DNA of 33,307 bases from an uncultured Lachnospiraceae bacterium (GTDB lineage Bacteria > Bacillota > Clostridia > Lachnospirales > Lachnospiraceae). Below, piece by piece: positions 24,665 to 32,304 of the stretch. Position numbers and translations under genes: made by a program. The notes under the pieces are model-generated. The model worked only from the letters and a program-made list of their open reading frames with translations, had not been told where the DNA came from and made no database searches. Position 1 is the first letter of the stretch, and the number at the start of each line of letters is the position of its first letter. The stretch lies in NCBI GenBank assembly GCA_900539175.1, contig UQAW01000037.1, forward strand, positions 1 to 33,307, given 5' to 3'.

Positions 24665-24850
24665 GAAAAAAGTAAGATTGTTGGTACTCGACTTTTCCCA
24701 CCGGGTAAGGTACAATACAATTAACAGTGAATGATAGTCCCGATTACGAATACCGGCGGTAGTTGCGGGAGTGCGCAGTACAAAGCAGCTGACTTTCATG
24801 AGAGGTGGAAGGTGCTAAGTAATTATAATACATAAAATATGGAGGCGTAT

Positions 24851-26413
24851 ATGGGAGAAGATAAAAGAGTAAAAGAAAATTCCGGGAAAAGAGACGCGGC
24901 TGGGAAACATACGGCTTCCGGAAATCAGAATAAGATTACTGGTATGGGAAGGGAGAGTGTTTCTGCTGCCAGGAGAAAAGAGCAGCGCCGGAGGAAAAGA
25001 CGCAGGGTGATGATTATTAAGTCTTCGATTCTGGTTGTATTGCTTTGTGTGCTTGGCTTTTCCATCTTTGTGTTGGCCGGAGGGCTGAATAAGAAGGAAA
25101 AAAAGCCAGGGGAAACCGCCCAAAAGAGTAACAGCAGTTCTTCGGAGAGCGCTTCCCAGAGTTCTTCTGCCTCTATTCCGGTGGATGATAAGACTTCCAA
25201 GATGGAGGAAGCCGCACGGATGGCAGTGCAGTATGATTATGAAGGAGCAATCGCAAAACTCAATGAGATACCGGATGCGAACAGTGATGCGGATGTAATC
25301 ACAAAGCTGGCAGAATACCAGACAGCACAGAGTTCACTTGTGGCAACAGATCCGTCCAAGGTAACGCATGTATTCTATCATTCTTTGGTGGTAGACCCTC
25401 AGAAGGCATTTTCTCAGCCGGGAGATCTGACCCCCGGGTTCTGTCAGTGGATGACGACGGTGGATGAATTCAACCGGATCAATCAGCAGATGTATGAGAG
25501 AGGGTATGTGTTGGTAGATTTAAAAGACATGGTTGAAGAGACCACAGATGAGAACGGAGTTGTTCATATCACAAAGAAGCAGATTATGCTTCCGCCGGGT
25601 AAGATTCCGTTTGTATTGTCGCTGGATGATCTGAGTTACTACCATAGTTATGACGGACGCGGCATTGCCTCAAAGATGGTATTGGATGAGAATGGAAAAC
25701 CAACCTGTGAGTATATTCAGGATGACGGTTCGGTGATTACAGGGGCCTACGACTGTGTTCCGCTTCTGGATCAGTTTCTGGAAGAACATCCTGACTTTTC
25801 TTATAAGGGTGCAAAGGGAACCATCGCGTTGACCGGGTATAACGGAATTCTTGGATACCGTACGGATATCGCATATAAGACCAGAGAAGATCTTTCCAAG
25901 GATCAGCAGGCATGGCTGGATGCTCACCCGGATTTCAACTGGGAGGCTGAATGTGAGGAAGCGAAGAAGGTAGCGGAGGCCATCAAGGCAGATGGATGGA
26001 AATTTGCCAGCCACACATGGGGGCATATGCGTATTGGTGATGCTTCTCTGGAACGTGTGCAGGCAGACACCGAAAAATGGCTGAATTATGTTGCCCCTTT
26101 GATTGGTGGTTCTGATACTATTATCTTTGCTCATGGTCAGGATTTGGCAAATTGGAATGAAGAATATGCATCTACTGAGAAATTCCAGTATCTGAAAGGA
26201 CAGGGATTTAACATTTTCTGTAACGTGGATTCTTCCCAGTACTTTGTACAGATCGGAGATCTTTATCTGCGGATGGGACGGAGAAATCTGGACGGTTATC
26301 GGTTGTATCAATCAGTATATCAGGGATCCGACCGTCTCAATGATTTGATTGATGCGGGCAGCGTTTGGGATCAGAATCGGCCGACCGATGCATCACTCTA
26401 CAGTTTATCCTGA
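24851..26413 (+). CDS. Membrane-anchored polysaccharide deacetylase-like protein
   Basis: ATG 24851 is preferred over ATG 24839 because GGAGG at 24841-24845 would overlap the earlier start. The 520-aa product has a basic cytoplasmic tail (RRKEQRRRKRRR), one membrane anchor (about 55-77) and a Ser-rich linker. The extracellular domain resembles carbohydrate esterase family 4: an SLDDLSYY motif (about 257-264; canonical TFDD) and SHTWGH with His388 and His392 as metal ligands. The domain is longer than usual, with a large insert between motifs. Action on peptidoglycan or another wall glycan is inferred. The 186-nt upstream gap contains possible stems (TCCCG/CGGGA) but no riboswitch I recognise. 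Confidence 0.82.
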   Translation: MGEDKRVKENSGKRDAAGKHTASGNQNKITGMGRESVSAARRKEQRRRKRRRVMIIKSSILVVLLCVLGFSIFVLAGGLNKKEKKPGETAQKSNSSSSESASQSSSASIPVDDKTSKMEEAARMAVQYDYEGAIAKLNEIPDANSDADVITKLAEYQTAQSSLVATDPSKVTHVFYHSLVVDPQKAFSQPGDLTPGFCQWMTTVDEFNRINQQMYERGYVLVDLKDMVEETTDENGVVHITKKQIMLPPGKIPFVLSLDDLSYYHSYDGRGIASKMVLDENGKPTCEYIQDDGSVITGAYDCVPLLDQFLEEHPDFSYKGAKGTIALTGYNGILGYRTDIAYKTREDLSKDQQAWLDAHPDFNWEAECEEAKKVAEAIKADGWKFASHTWGHMRIGDASLERVQADTEKWLNYVAPLIGGSDTIIFAHGQDLANWNEEYASTEKFQYLKGQGFNIFCNVDSSQYFVQIGDLYLRMGRRNLDGYRLYQSVYQGSDRLNDLIDAGSVWDQNRPTDASLYSLS

Positions 26414-26423
26414 TGAACGGACC

Positions 26424-26467
26424 TGTCTGTTAATGCAGACATCACCGTACATGAAAGTGATGTTTTC
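26424..26467 (+). terminator. Double-hairpin terminator
   Basis: TGTCTG (26424-26429)/CAGACA (26436-26441) overlaps a second stem ACATCAC (26439-26445)/GTGATGT (26457-26463), which is followed by TTTT and CTTT. The segment GCAGACATCACC...CATGAAAGT recurs after dusB near 33266-33289. Confidence 0.7.
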
Positions 26468-26514
26468 TTTCGGAAATTTTTATATCGCATAGTCAATATG
26501 TTAGATTTTAAAAA

Positions 26515-26681
26515 TATGATACCAGGGTCAAAAGGTTATGCGTTTCATGCTTGCATGAAAAAGCATGACTTTGGGACCCGTAAAACATGAGAAAGTAGCC
26601 CGAATAGGGCGGATTTCGAATGTTTTTAGGATTGCGGAAGCATGAAATGCGGAGCAATCCGTGTATCATAGGGGTCAAAAA
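26515..26681. repeat. Intergenic repeat-like element with nested inverted repeats
   Basis: The outer ends TATGATAC (26515-26522) and GTATCATA (26663-26670) are a perfect inverted pair, and both ends carry GGGTCAAAA (26525-26533, and 26672-26680 after GG). Inside lie the hairpin TTTCATGC-TT-GCATGAAA, a GGGTC...GACCC pair (26525-26579), and GGATTGC (26629-26635)/GCAATCC (26654-26660). No reading frame is visible. It looks like a small non-coding mobile or REP-type element. Confidence 0.55.
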
Positions 26682-26696
26682 TATAAAATCACATCA

Positions 26697-26749
26697 GCAG
26701 GGACTGCTGTCTGTGCATCGTAGGATGCCGGATGGCGGTCCCTGTTTTG
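26697..26749 (+). terminator. Stem-loop with T-run in intergenic region
   Basis: CAGGGACTGC pairs imperfectly with GGCGGTCCCTG, followed by TTTTG. It ends any transcript crossing the repeat element before the hydrolase promoter. Confidence 0.55.
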
Positions 26750-26869
26750 TATGATCTTTTTCTGCATGTTTCTCTGTTTTCTTTCTGTTCTGTTTTAAGC
26801 CGCACGAAATTTATAGCAATTCGGGAACTTTTTATGGTTTCTGTGAAGGTTTTTGTAAAAAAGTTCTAG

Positions 26870-26898
26870 TTGACAAGAAAATGTAATGATGATAGAAT
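26870..26898 (+). promoter_or_regulatory. Strong sigma-A promoter of the cell-wall hydrolase
   Basis: TTGACA (26870-26875), 17-nt spacer, TAGAAT (26893-26898): near-consensus. The start codon is 125 nt further on, leaving a long leader. Confidence 0.8.
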
Positions 26899-26902
26899 CT
26901 GT

Positions 26903-26936
26903 TTGTAACAAAAGTTAACAAAGTTGTAACAAATGG
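26903..26936 (+). repeat. Three short GTAACAAA-type direct repeats in the hydrolase leader
   Basis: TGTAACAAA, GTTAACAAA and TGTAACAAA occur in close series right after the -10 box, centred about one helical turn apart. They could be an operator for a repressor or activator, or simply part of the leader RNA. No known factor is assigned. Confidence 0.4.
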
Positions 26937-27023
26937 TGCAATTAATTTTACAATCGAGATAGAAGCAATACATAGTTTGACTGATTGAAAAGAATAGCAT
27001 CAAATAATAGTTAGGAGGTAAGT

Positions 27024-28064
27024 ATGAGAGTTACAAAAAAAGGTGTTGGTTTTGCGGTAGGGAGCGCGGTGACACTGACTACAATCATGGCTGTACCGGT
27101 ATTTGCTGAAACAACATCAGCAGTTGTTACAAACGAGGAGAGTATTTTAGATACAGCGGCGTGGAATAACAGAGGCGCCGCAAATGTTCAATCATATGCA
27201 AATGTCCGTTCTCAGGCAACTGTGGATTCGGAAGCGGTGGGAGTGCTTCTTCCGGGACATGCCGCAGAGATCCTTGAGAATGACGGAAGTTGGAGTAAAA
27301 TTAAATCCGGTAATGTGGAAGGTTATGTGAGAAATGACCTGCTTGTCTTTGGGGAGGAAGCAAGAGTTCACTATATGAATGTTTGCGGAATAACCGGAAC
27401 CGTCAGCGGAGAAGGTCTTCGTGTAAGAGCTGAGGCAAACACGGAGGCTGAAATTATCGCAGTACCGGAAAACGGAAGTAAACTTACTGTGACCGGAGAG
27501 GAAGGGGAATGGTATCAGGTATCCGTAAATGGTACTCCGGCATATGTGAATGGACAGTACCTGAACTTGAATGACCTGGACTTTGTGGCATTGACCACCG
27601 ACGAATATCAGGCACAGTTAGAAGAACGCCGCAAAGCCGAAGCTGCACAGGCAGCAGCGCAGCAGGTTTCCGAGAAGGTTCAGGCTTCCGAATCCCAGAG
27701 CACATCTGCTTCCGCTTCTTCTGTGAGTGTCGGCGGAGGCGATTTGGATCTGTTGGCAGCAATCATTCAGTGTGAGGCGGGCGGTGAGAGCCGTACCGGA
27801 AAAGTAGCCGTGGGAGCGGTTGTACTGAATCGTGTGAACAGCGGTTCTTTCCCGGACAGCATCAGTGCAGTCGTATACCAGGGCGGACAGTTCTCACCGG
27901 TTTCCAATGGAAGCCTGTCCAGAACACTTGCAAACGGAGCCAGAAGCGACTGTTACGAAGCCGCTCAGGCAGCGCTGAACGGAGAAAATCCCGTAGGAAA
28001 CTGCCTGTACTTCAACAGCGGCTCCGGCAAAGGAATACAGATTGGGAATCAGCACTTTTATTAA
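27024..28064 (+). CDS. Secreted SH3-domain cell-wall hydrolase (SleB/Hydrolase_2 type)
   Basis: AGGAGGTAAGT precedes ATG 27024. The 346-aa product has a signal peptide cut after VFA28 and two bacterial SH3 domains: 60-105 (NVRSQATVDSEAVGVLLPG) and 132-178 (LRVRAEANTEAEI). An Ala/Gln/Glu-rich linker (about 195-235) follows, then a C-terminal Hydrolase_2/SleB domain (240-346) with the catalytic-type Glu251 (IIQCEAGGES), VGAVVLNRV and QFSPVSNG. Such proteins cleave peptidoglycan in spores or vegetative walls. The strong own promoter and long leader point to well-controlled vegetative expression rather than a strictly sporulation gene (inference). Confidence 0.92.
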   Translation: MRVTKKGVGFAVGSAVTLTTIMAVPVFAETTSAVVTNEESILDTAAWNNRGAANVQSYANVRSQATVDSEAVGVLLPGHAAEILENDGSWSKIKSGNVEGYVRNDLLVFGEEARVHYMNVCGITGTVSGEGLRVRAEANTEAEIIAVPENGSKLTVTGEEGEWYQVSVNGTPAYVNGQYLNLNDLDFVALTTDEYQAQLEERRKAEAAQAAAQQVSEKVQASESQSTSASASSVSVGGGDLDLLAAIIQCEAGGESRTGKVAVGAVVLNRVNSGSFPDSISAVVYQGGQFSPVSNGSLSRTLANGARSDCYEAAQAALNGENPVGNCLYFNSGSGKGIQIGNQHFY

Positions 28065-28084
28065 TGGGAATAATAGGGACGGAC

Positions 28085-28340
28085 GCAGTGAGGAGCAGGA
28101 TTTTGTTGCTTAAGTTTATGCGGCTTCGACCTTAACAAGTTCTAAAAAGGAAAGAGGCGCTGTTTTTACAGAACCAGGGCAATTCGTCGGAAAAACTGAT
28201 GTTTTTCCAACTCAGTGCCCTTCAGAATCCGGTTTGGAATACCGGATTCTGTCTGTAAAAACAGCGCCTCTTTCCTTTAAGAACTTGTAACAGGTCTGCA
28301 GATGCACAAACTTAAGCAGCAAAATCCCGTTCTTCACTGC
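28085..28340. repeat. 256-nt imperfect palindrome with internal hairpins (MITE-like or structured RNA)
   Basis: The outer arms GCAGTGA..GGATTTTGTTGCTTAAGTTT (28085-28117) pair with AAACTTAAGCAGCAAAATCC..TCACTGC (28308-28340). The inner arms 28137-28172 and 28252-28286 pair almost perfectly; both contain GGAAAGAGGCGCTGTTTTTA or its complement. In the centre are two perfect hairpins: GGAAAAAC-TGAT-GTTTTTCC (28189-28208) and CAGAATCCGGT-7 nt-ACCGGATTCTG (28223-28251), plus AGGGCA/TGCCCT flanking the first. No coding frame is seen. It could be a non-autonomous mobile element or a folded RNA. Confidence 0.75.
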
Positions 28341-28416
28341 TGACTTCGGGTGAATGGGTCAGTATATTAGTATATCGTATATCTTTAATTATTACCACTA
28401 TTCGGGGAGATGCACA

Positions 28417-28460
28417 GCAGAGGGAGCAAAGCCGGGGCAGGGAGGCTTTGCTCCCTCTGC
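28417..28460. terminator. Perfect 17-bp GC-rich stem-loop
   Basis: GCAGAGGGAGCAAAGCC (28417-28433) pairs perfectly with GGCTTTGCTCCCTCTGC (28444-28460), loop 10 nt. No U-run follows. It may be a transcription barrier or another repeat end before the NfeD gene. Confidence 0.55.
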
Positions 28461-28605
28461 GTCCGTCCCTCCTTCACGACTGAAATCCTTCGAGAATCTC
28501 TTGTGTTTTTTGTGGGGATATAGTATGATATAACGTAAATAGCAAATCCTTTTTGAATGGTTCGGATCAGGTGTTCGGACGGGAGGAGCTGGAAAGGGGA
28601 GCTGT

Positions 28606-29100
28606 ATGGAGTTGGTCAATAACTCGATTAACTGGTTGATTAATAACCCGATTATCTGGCTGATTCTGCTGATTGTTCTGTTGGTAATTGAAGTGCTGTC
28701 GCTTGGATTATCTACCATCTGGTTTGCAGGCGGTGCGCTGGTCGCATTTCTTGCGGCGCTGCTGGGAGCGAATATCTTTATACAGGTGATTCTGTTTTTT
28801 GCGGTGTCTGTGGTGTTGTTGATATTTACAAGACCGTTGGCAGTCAGGTATCTGAACGGAAAGACTACGGCTACGAATGTTGACAGTCTGATTGGTGAAC
28901 AGGCGGTAGTTACCGGAGAGATTAATAATCTTCTGGGACAGGGTGAGATCACGGTGAATGGAATCACATGGACCGCACGCGCAGATCAGGAAGGTCAGAA
29001 GATTATGGTTGGAAAAGTTGTGCAGATTGTGCGGGTCGATGGAGTAAAAGCTATCGTCAGAGAAGTAAAGGGAAAGGGAGATACTTTATGGCAGGATTAA
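28606..29100 (+). CDS. NfeD-family membrane protein
   Basis: The 164-aa protein has two to three membrane helices (about 15-75) followed by a C-terminal OB-fold NfeD domain (about 90-160; EQAVVTGEINNLLGQGEITV, WTARADQEG, VVQIVRVDGVKAIV). GGAAAGGGGAG precedes the ATG. Its gene overlaps the following SPFH gene by 13 nt, the standard NfeD/flotillin-stomatin arrangement, in which the two proteins are thought to act together in membrane microdomains. Confidence 0.88.
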   Translation: MELVNNSINWLINNPIIWLILLIVLLVIEVLSLGLSTIWFAGGALVAFLAALLGANIFIQVILFFAVSVVLLIFTRPLAVRYLNGKTTATNVDSLIGEQAVVTGEINNLLGQGEITVNGITWTARADQEGQKIMVGKVVQIVRVDGVKAIVREVKGKGDTLWQD

Positions 29101-30017
29101 TTGTATTCATTGTTTTTATTGTATTGTTGCTGTGGGTGCTTGCATCTTGTATTAAGATTGTTCCGCAGGCAAAGGCGTATGTAATTGAGACATTAGGTGC
29201 ATATAAGACGACATGGGGGACCGGTCTTCATTTTAAAATGCCGTTTCTTGAGAGAATTTCGAAAAGAGTGAATTTGAAAGAACAGGTTGTGGATTTTCCG
29301 CCCCAGCCCGTTATCACAAAGGATAATGTTACCATGCGGATTGATACGGTCGTATTCTTCCAGATTACAGATCCGAAACTTTTTGCTTATGGCGTTGAGA
29401 ATCCGATTATGGCAATCGAGAATCTGACAGCGACCACACTTCGTAATATTATCGGTGAGATGGAGCTGGATGAGACGCTTACGTCCCGTGAGATTATCAA
29501 TACCAAGATGCGTGCTGCTTTGGATATCGCTACAGATCCATGGGGGATTAAGGTCAACCGTGTGGAATTGAAGAATATCATGCCTCCGGCGGCAATTCAG
29601 GAAGCGATGGAGAAGCAGATGAAAGCAGAACGTGAAAGACGTGAATCCATCCTGATCGCAGAAGGTGAGAAAAAGTCTACGGTCCTGGTAGCGGAAGGTA
29701 AAAAAGAGTCCGCAATCCTGGATGCAGAAGCTGAGAAGCAGGCGGCGATCCTGAAGGCAGAAGCTGAGAAGGAGAAACGTATCCGTGAGGCAGAGGGTCA
29801 GGCAGAGGCGATCCTGAAAGTGCAGCAGGCGAATGCAGACGGTATCCGTATGCTGAAGGAAGCCGGTGCAGATGAAGCAGTGCTGACGCTGAAGAGTCTG
29901 GAAGCTTTGGCACATATGGCAGACGGGCAGGCAACCAAGATTGTGGTGCCTTCCGATCTTCAGGGGCTGGCAAGTCTGGCAACTACATTGAAAGAGGTTG
30001 TAAGTGATAAGAAGTAA
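29088..30017 (+). CDS. SPFH/band 7 (stomatin/paraslipin-type) protein
   Basis: ATG 29088 (MAGLIVFIVFIVLLLWVL) overlaps the NfeD end; GGAAAGGGAG lies upstream. The 309-aa product has one N-terminal membrane helix, a band 7 domain (about 22-180; IVPQAKAYVIETLGAYK, DNVTMRIDTVVFFQI, AIENLTATTLRNIIGEMELD) and a long charged coiled coil (about 185-270) built of repeats such as AEGEKKSTVLV/AEGKKESAIL/AEAEKQAAIL. This is the bacterial stomatin/YbbK (QmcA-like) form. It probably forms oligomeric membrane scaffolds together with NfeD. Confidence 0.92.
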   Translation: MAGLIVFIVFIVLLLWVLASCIKIVPQAKAYVIETLGAYKTTWGTGLHFKMPFLERISKRVNLKEQVVDFPPQPVITKDNVTMRIDTVVFFQITDPKLFAYGVENPIMAIENLTATTLRNIIGEMELDETLTSREIINTKMRAALDIATDPWGIKVNRVELKNIMPPAAIQEAMEKQMKAERERRESILIAEGEKKSTVLVAEGKKESAILDAEAEKQAAILKAEAEKEKRIREAEGQAEAILKVQQANADGIRMLKEAGADEAVLTLKSLEALAHMADGQATKIVVPSDLQGLASLATTLKEVVSDKK

Positions 30018-30158
30018 GTTTCAAACATGCTTCAGAAAGGCAGTCGGTTGCTGTGACAGCCGGCTGCCTTTGAGAATACATAGTAAAAGATAATCAGACA
30101 GGCTGACACAGAGTTGCAGAGCAGCGGTCTGTACGGGAGATGGAGGAGGATGGTTCCG

Positions 30159-31148
30159 ATGAACTTGAGAGGACGTAATTTTTTAACATTAAAAGATTTT
30201 ACTTCGGAGGAGATCAATTATTTACTGGATCTCTCTGCCCAATTGAAAGAGAAGAAGAAAAAGAATATTGCGGTTGATACCCTGCGTGGGAAGAATGTAG
30301 CATTAATCTTTGAAAAGACGAGTACAAGAACCCGCTGTGCTTTTGAGGTAGCGGCTCACGATCTTGGTATGGGTACAACATATCTGGATCCGTCGGGATC
30401 CCAGATTGGTAAAAAGGAGAGCATCGAAGACACTGCCCGCGTTCTGGGACGTATGTTTGATGGGATCGAATACCGGGGATACGGACAGGAAATTGTGGAA
30501 GAGCTGGCAAAATATGCAGGTGTTCCGGTCTGGAATGGTCTGACCAATGAATACCATCCGACACAGATGCTGGCAGATATGCTGACCATCCGGGAGCAGT
30601 TCGGAAAACTGAAAGGGATTAAACTGGTATATATGGGTGATGCCCGTTATAATATGGGCAATTCCCTGATGATTGCCTGTGCAAAGCTGGGAATGCATTT
30701 TGTGGCATGTACTGCAGAGGCTTATTTCCCGAATCAGGAACTGGTAAGCCAGTGTGAAGAATGGGCGAGTCTGAGCGGCGGTACTATTACACTTACGGAA
30801 AATGTTGCGGCGGCAGCTACAGGTGCAGACGTGATCTATACGGATGTATGGGTTTCCATGGGTGAGCCGGATGAAGTATGGGAGGAGCGGATCAAGGCGC
30901 TGACTCCGTATAAAGTTACGAAGCGTGTTATGGAACTTGCAAAACCGGAGGCAATTTTCCTGCACTGCCTGCCTGCGTTCCATGATTTAAAGACGAAGAT
31001 CGGTAAAGAAATTTATGATCGGTTCGGTATCAAAGACATGGAAGTTACCGATGAAGTGTTTGAATCTCTGCAGTCTAAGGTATTTGATGAGGCGGAGAAT
31101 CGGATGCATACCATTAAGGCAGTGATGGCGGCGACGTTGGGAGCATAA
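30159..31148 (+). CDS. argF: Ornithine carbamoyltransferase
   Basis: ATG 30159 (MNLRGRNFLTLKDF) is chosen because GGAGGAGG (30142-30149) is at ideal distance. The 329-aa enzyme makes citrulline from carbamoyl phosphate and ornithine. It has the carbamoyl-phosphate motif STRTR (55-59), HPTQ (133-136), the DVWVSMGEPDE ornithine (SMG) loop and HCLP (269-272). No other arginine genes are next to it, so biosynthetic argF versus catabolic arcB cannot be settled by context. The gene is followed 4 nt later by birA. Confidence 0.94.
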   Translation: MNLRGRNFLTLKDFTSEEINYLLDLSAQLKEKKKKNIAVDTLRGKNVALIFEKTSTRTRCAFEVAAHDLGMGTTYLDPSGSQIGKKESIEDTARVLGRMFDGIEYRGYGQEIVEELAKYAGVPVWNGLTNEYHPTQMLADMLTIREQFGKLKGIKLVYMGDARYNMGNSLMIACAKLGMHFVACTAEAYFPNQELVSQCEEWASLSGGTITLTENVAAAATGADVIYTDVWVSMGEPDEVWEERIKALTPYKVTKRVMELAKPEAIFLHCLPAFHDLKTKIGKEIYDRFGIKDMEVTDEVFESLQSKVFDEAENRMHTIKAVMAATLGA

Positions 31149-31152
31149 AATT

Positions 31153-31905
31153 ATGAATATTAAGATCTGTTTTCAGGAAGAAGTTGATTCCACCAACCTC
31201 TATGCAAAACGGATGGCTGAAGAGGGGGCGCCGGAAGGCACCCTCGCTTTGGCTGATGCACAGACAGCAGGCAGAGGGCGGCGCGGAAGAAGCTGGGATT
31301 CGCCCAAAGGGGAATCGATCTATATGTCACTATTGCTGCGGCCGAAGATTTTACCGGAACATGCCTCCCAACTGACTCTGGTTATGGGATTGTCAGTGGC
31401 AGAAGGTGTTGCAGATGTCCTGCACCTGCCTGTGCAGATTAAGTGGCCGAATGATGTGGTTGTAGACGGGAAAAAAATCTGCGGAATTCTGACAGAGATG
31501 AGCGCCGGCATGGACGGCATTCATTATATCGTAATTGGTGTGGGAATCAATGTGAACAATCAGAAATTTCCTGAGGAATTGAAAAGTGTGGCAACTTCTC
31601 TTCGTATAGCCGCCGGAAAGATACTGGATCGCCAGACGGTCATGCGAGGTGTACTGGACGCATTTTCCAGAAATTATGAATGTTTTCTGGAGACGGAGAA
31701 TCTTGAGGGACTGGTGGAGGCGTATAATAGAATACTTGCAAACCGGGATCATCAGGTAAGAGTCCTGGATCCTAAAAACCCATTTGAGGGTATTGCAAGG
31801 GGAATCAATGAACACGGGGAACTACTGGTGGAGAGGCAGGACGGGGAGATTATTGCTGTCTATGCAGGTGAAGTTTCCGTGCGTGGACTGTACAGCTATG
31901 TGTAA
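31153..31905 (+). CDS. birA: Biotin--[acetyl-CoA-carboxylase] ligase without DNA-binding domain
   Basis: The 250-aa protein attaches biotin to carboxylase carrier proteins. The catalytic domain is complete: EVDSTNLYAKRM, the nucleotide loop GRGRRGRSW, SIYMSLLLRP, KWPNDVVVDGKKICGIL and VIGVGINVNN, followed by the small C-terminal SH3-like part (about 200-248). The N-terminal winged helix of the repressor type (BirA group II) is absent, so this enzyme is a monofunctional ligase. It starts 4 nt after argF and is likely in operon with it. Confidence 0.93.
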   Translation: MNIKICFQEEVDSTNLYAKRMAEEGAPEGTLALADAQTAGRGRRGRSWDSPKGESIYMSLLLRPKILPEHASQLTLVMGLSVAEGVADVLHLPVQIKWPNDVVVDGKKICGILTEMSAGMDGIHYIVIGVGINVNNQKFPEELKSVATSLRIAAGKILDRQTVMRGVLDAFSRNYECFLETENLEGLVEAYNRILANRDHQVRVLDPKNPFEGIARGINEHGELLVERQDGEIIAVYAGEVSVRGLYSYV

Positions 31906-31938
31906 GATAATAATGTAGAAGAGGAGAATAGCCAGTTT

Positions 31939-32304
31939 ATGTATTCTGATAAAGTAGTTTTATGTGCAGCGAATGCATATGAGCAAAAGTATTATTTTAA
32001 TCCGGATTTTTCTTCACTGCCGCAGTCGATACAGGATGAGCTGCATGTGATGTGTGTCATGTATACGGTAGAGATCGGCGGTATTTTTCAGTTGTTTTTC
32101 ACGGAGGACGGCACACTTGAGATGAGTACGGAAGCTTTGGACGCTGATGCGATGTATGATGATATCGGAGGTGCGCTTAGGATTAAGCAGCTTCAGTCGG
32201 AGAAGCAGGAATTGTTTGAGAATCTGGAATTATTTTATAAAGTGTTTTTCCTGGGAGAGAATCTGGAAGAAGGAGAGAATTGTGAAGACACTGGAGATCG
32301 GTAA
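31939..32304 (+). CDS. Small acidic protein of unknown function
   Basis: A 121-aa acidic, soluble protein (start MYSDKVVLCAANAYEQKYYF). A beta-rich first half (SLPQSIQDELHVMCVMYTVE, then GGIFQLFFTEDGTLEM) is followed by an amphipathic helix (IKQLQSEKQELFENLELFY). GAGGAG (31920-31925) lies upstream. Its 3' end overlaps dusB by 23 nt, so it is translated together with that gene. Family not recognised. Confidence 0.7.
   Translation: MYSDKVVLCAANAYEQKYYFNPDFSSLPQSIQDELHVMCVMYTVEIGGIFQLFFTEDGTLEMSTEALDADAMYDDIGGALRIKQLQSEKQELFENLELFYKVFFLGENLEEGENCEDTGDR

Noticed and set aside
24700..24838. Possible T-box or c-di-GMP riboswitch before the deacetylase gene (GAGAGGTGGAAGG, TCCCG/CGGGA)
   Set aside because: The T-box core and antiterminator, and the c-di-GMP aptamer motifs, are not present. 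A weakly structured leader is all that can be said.
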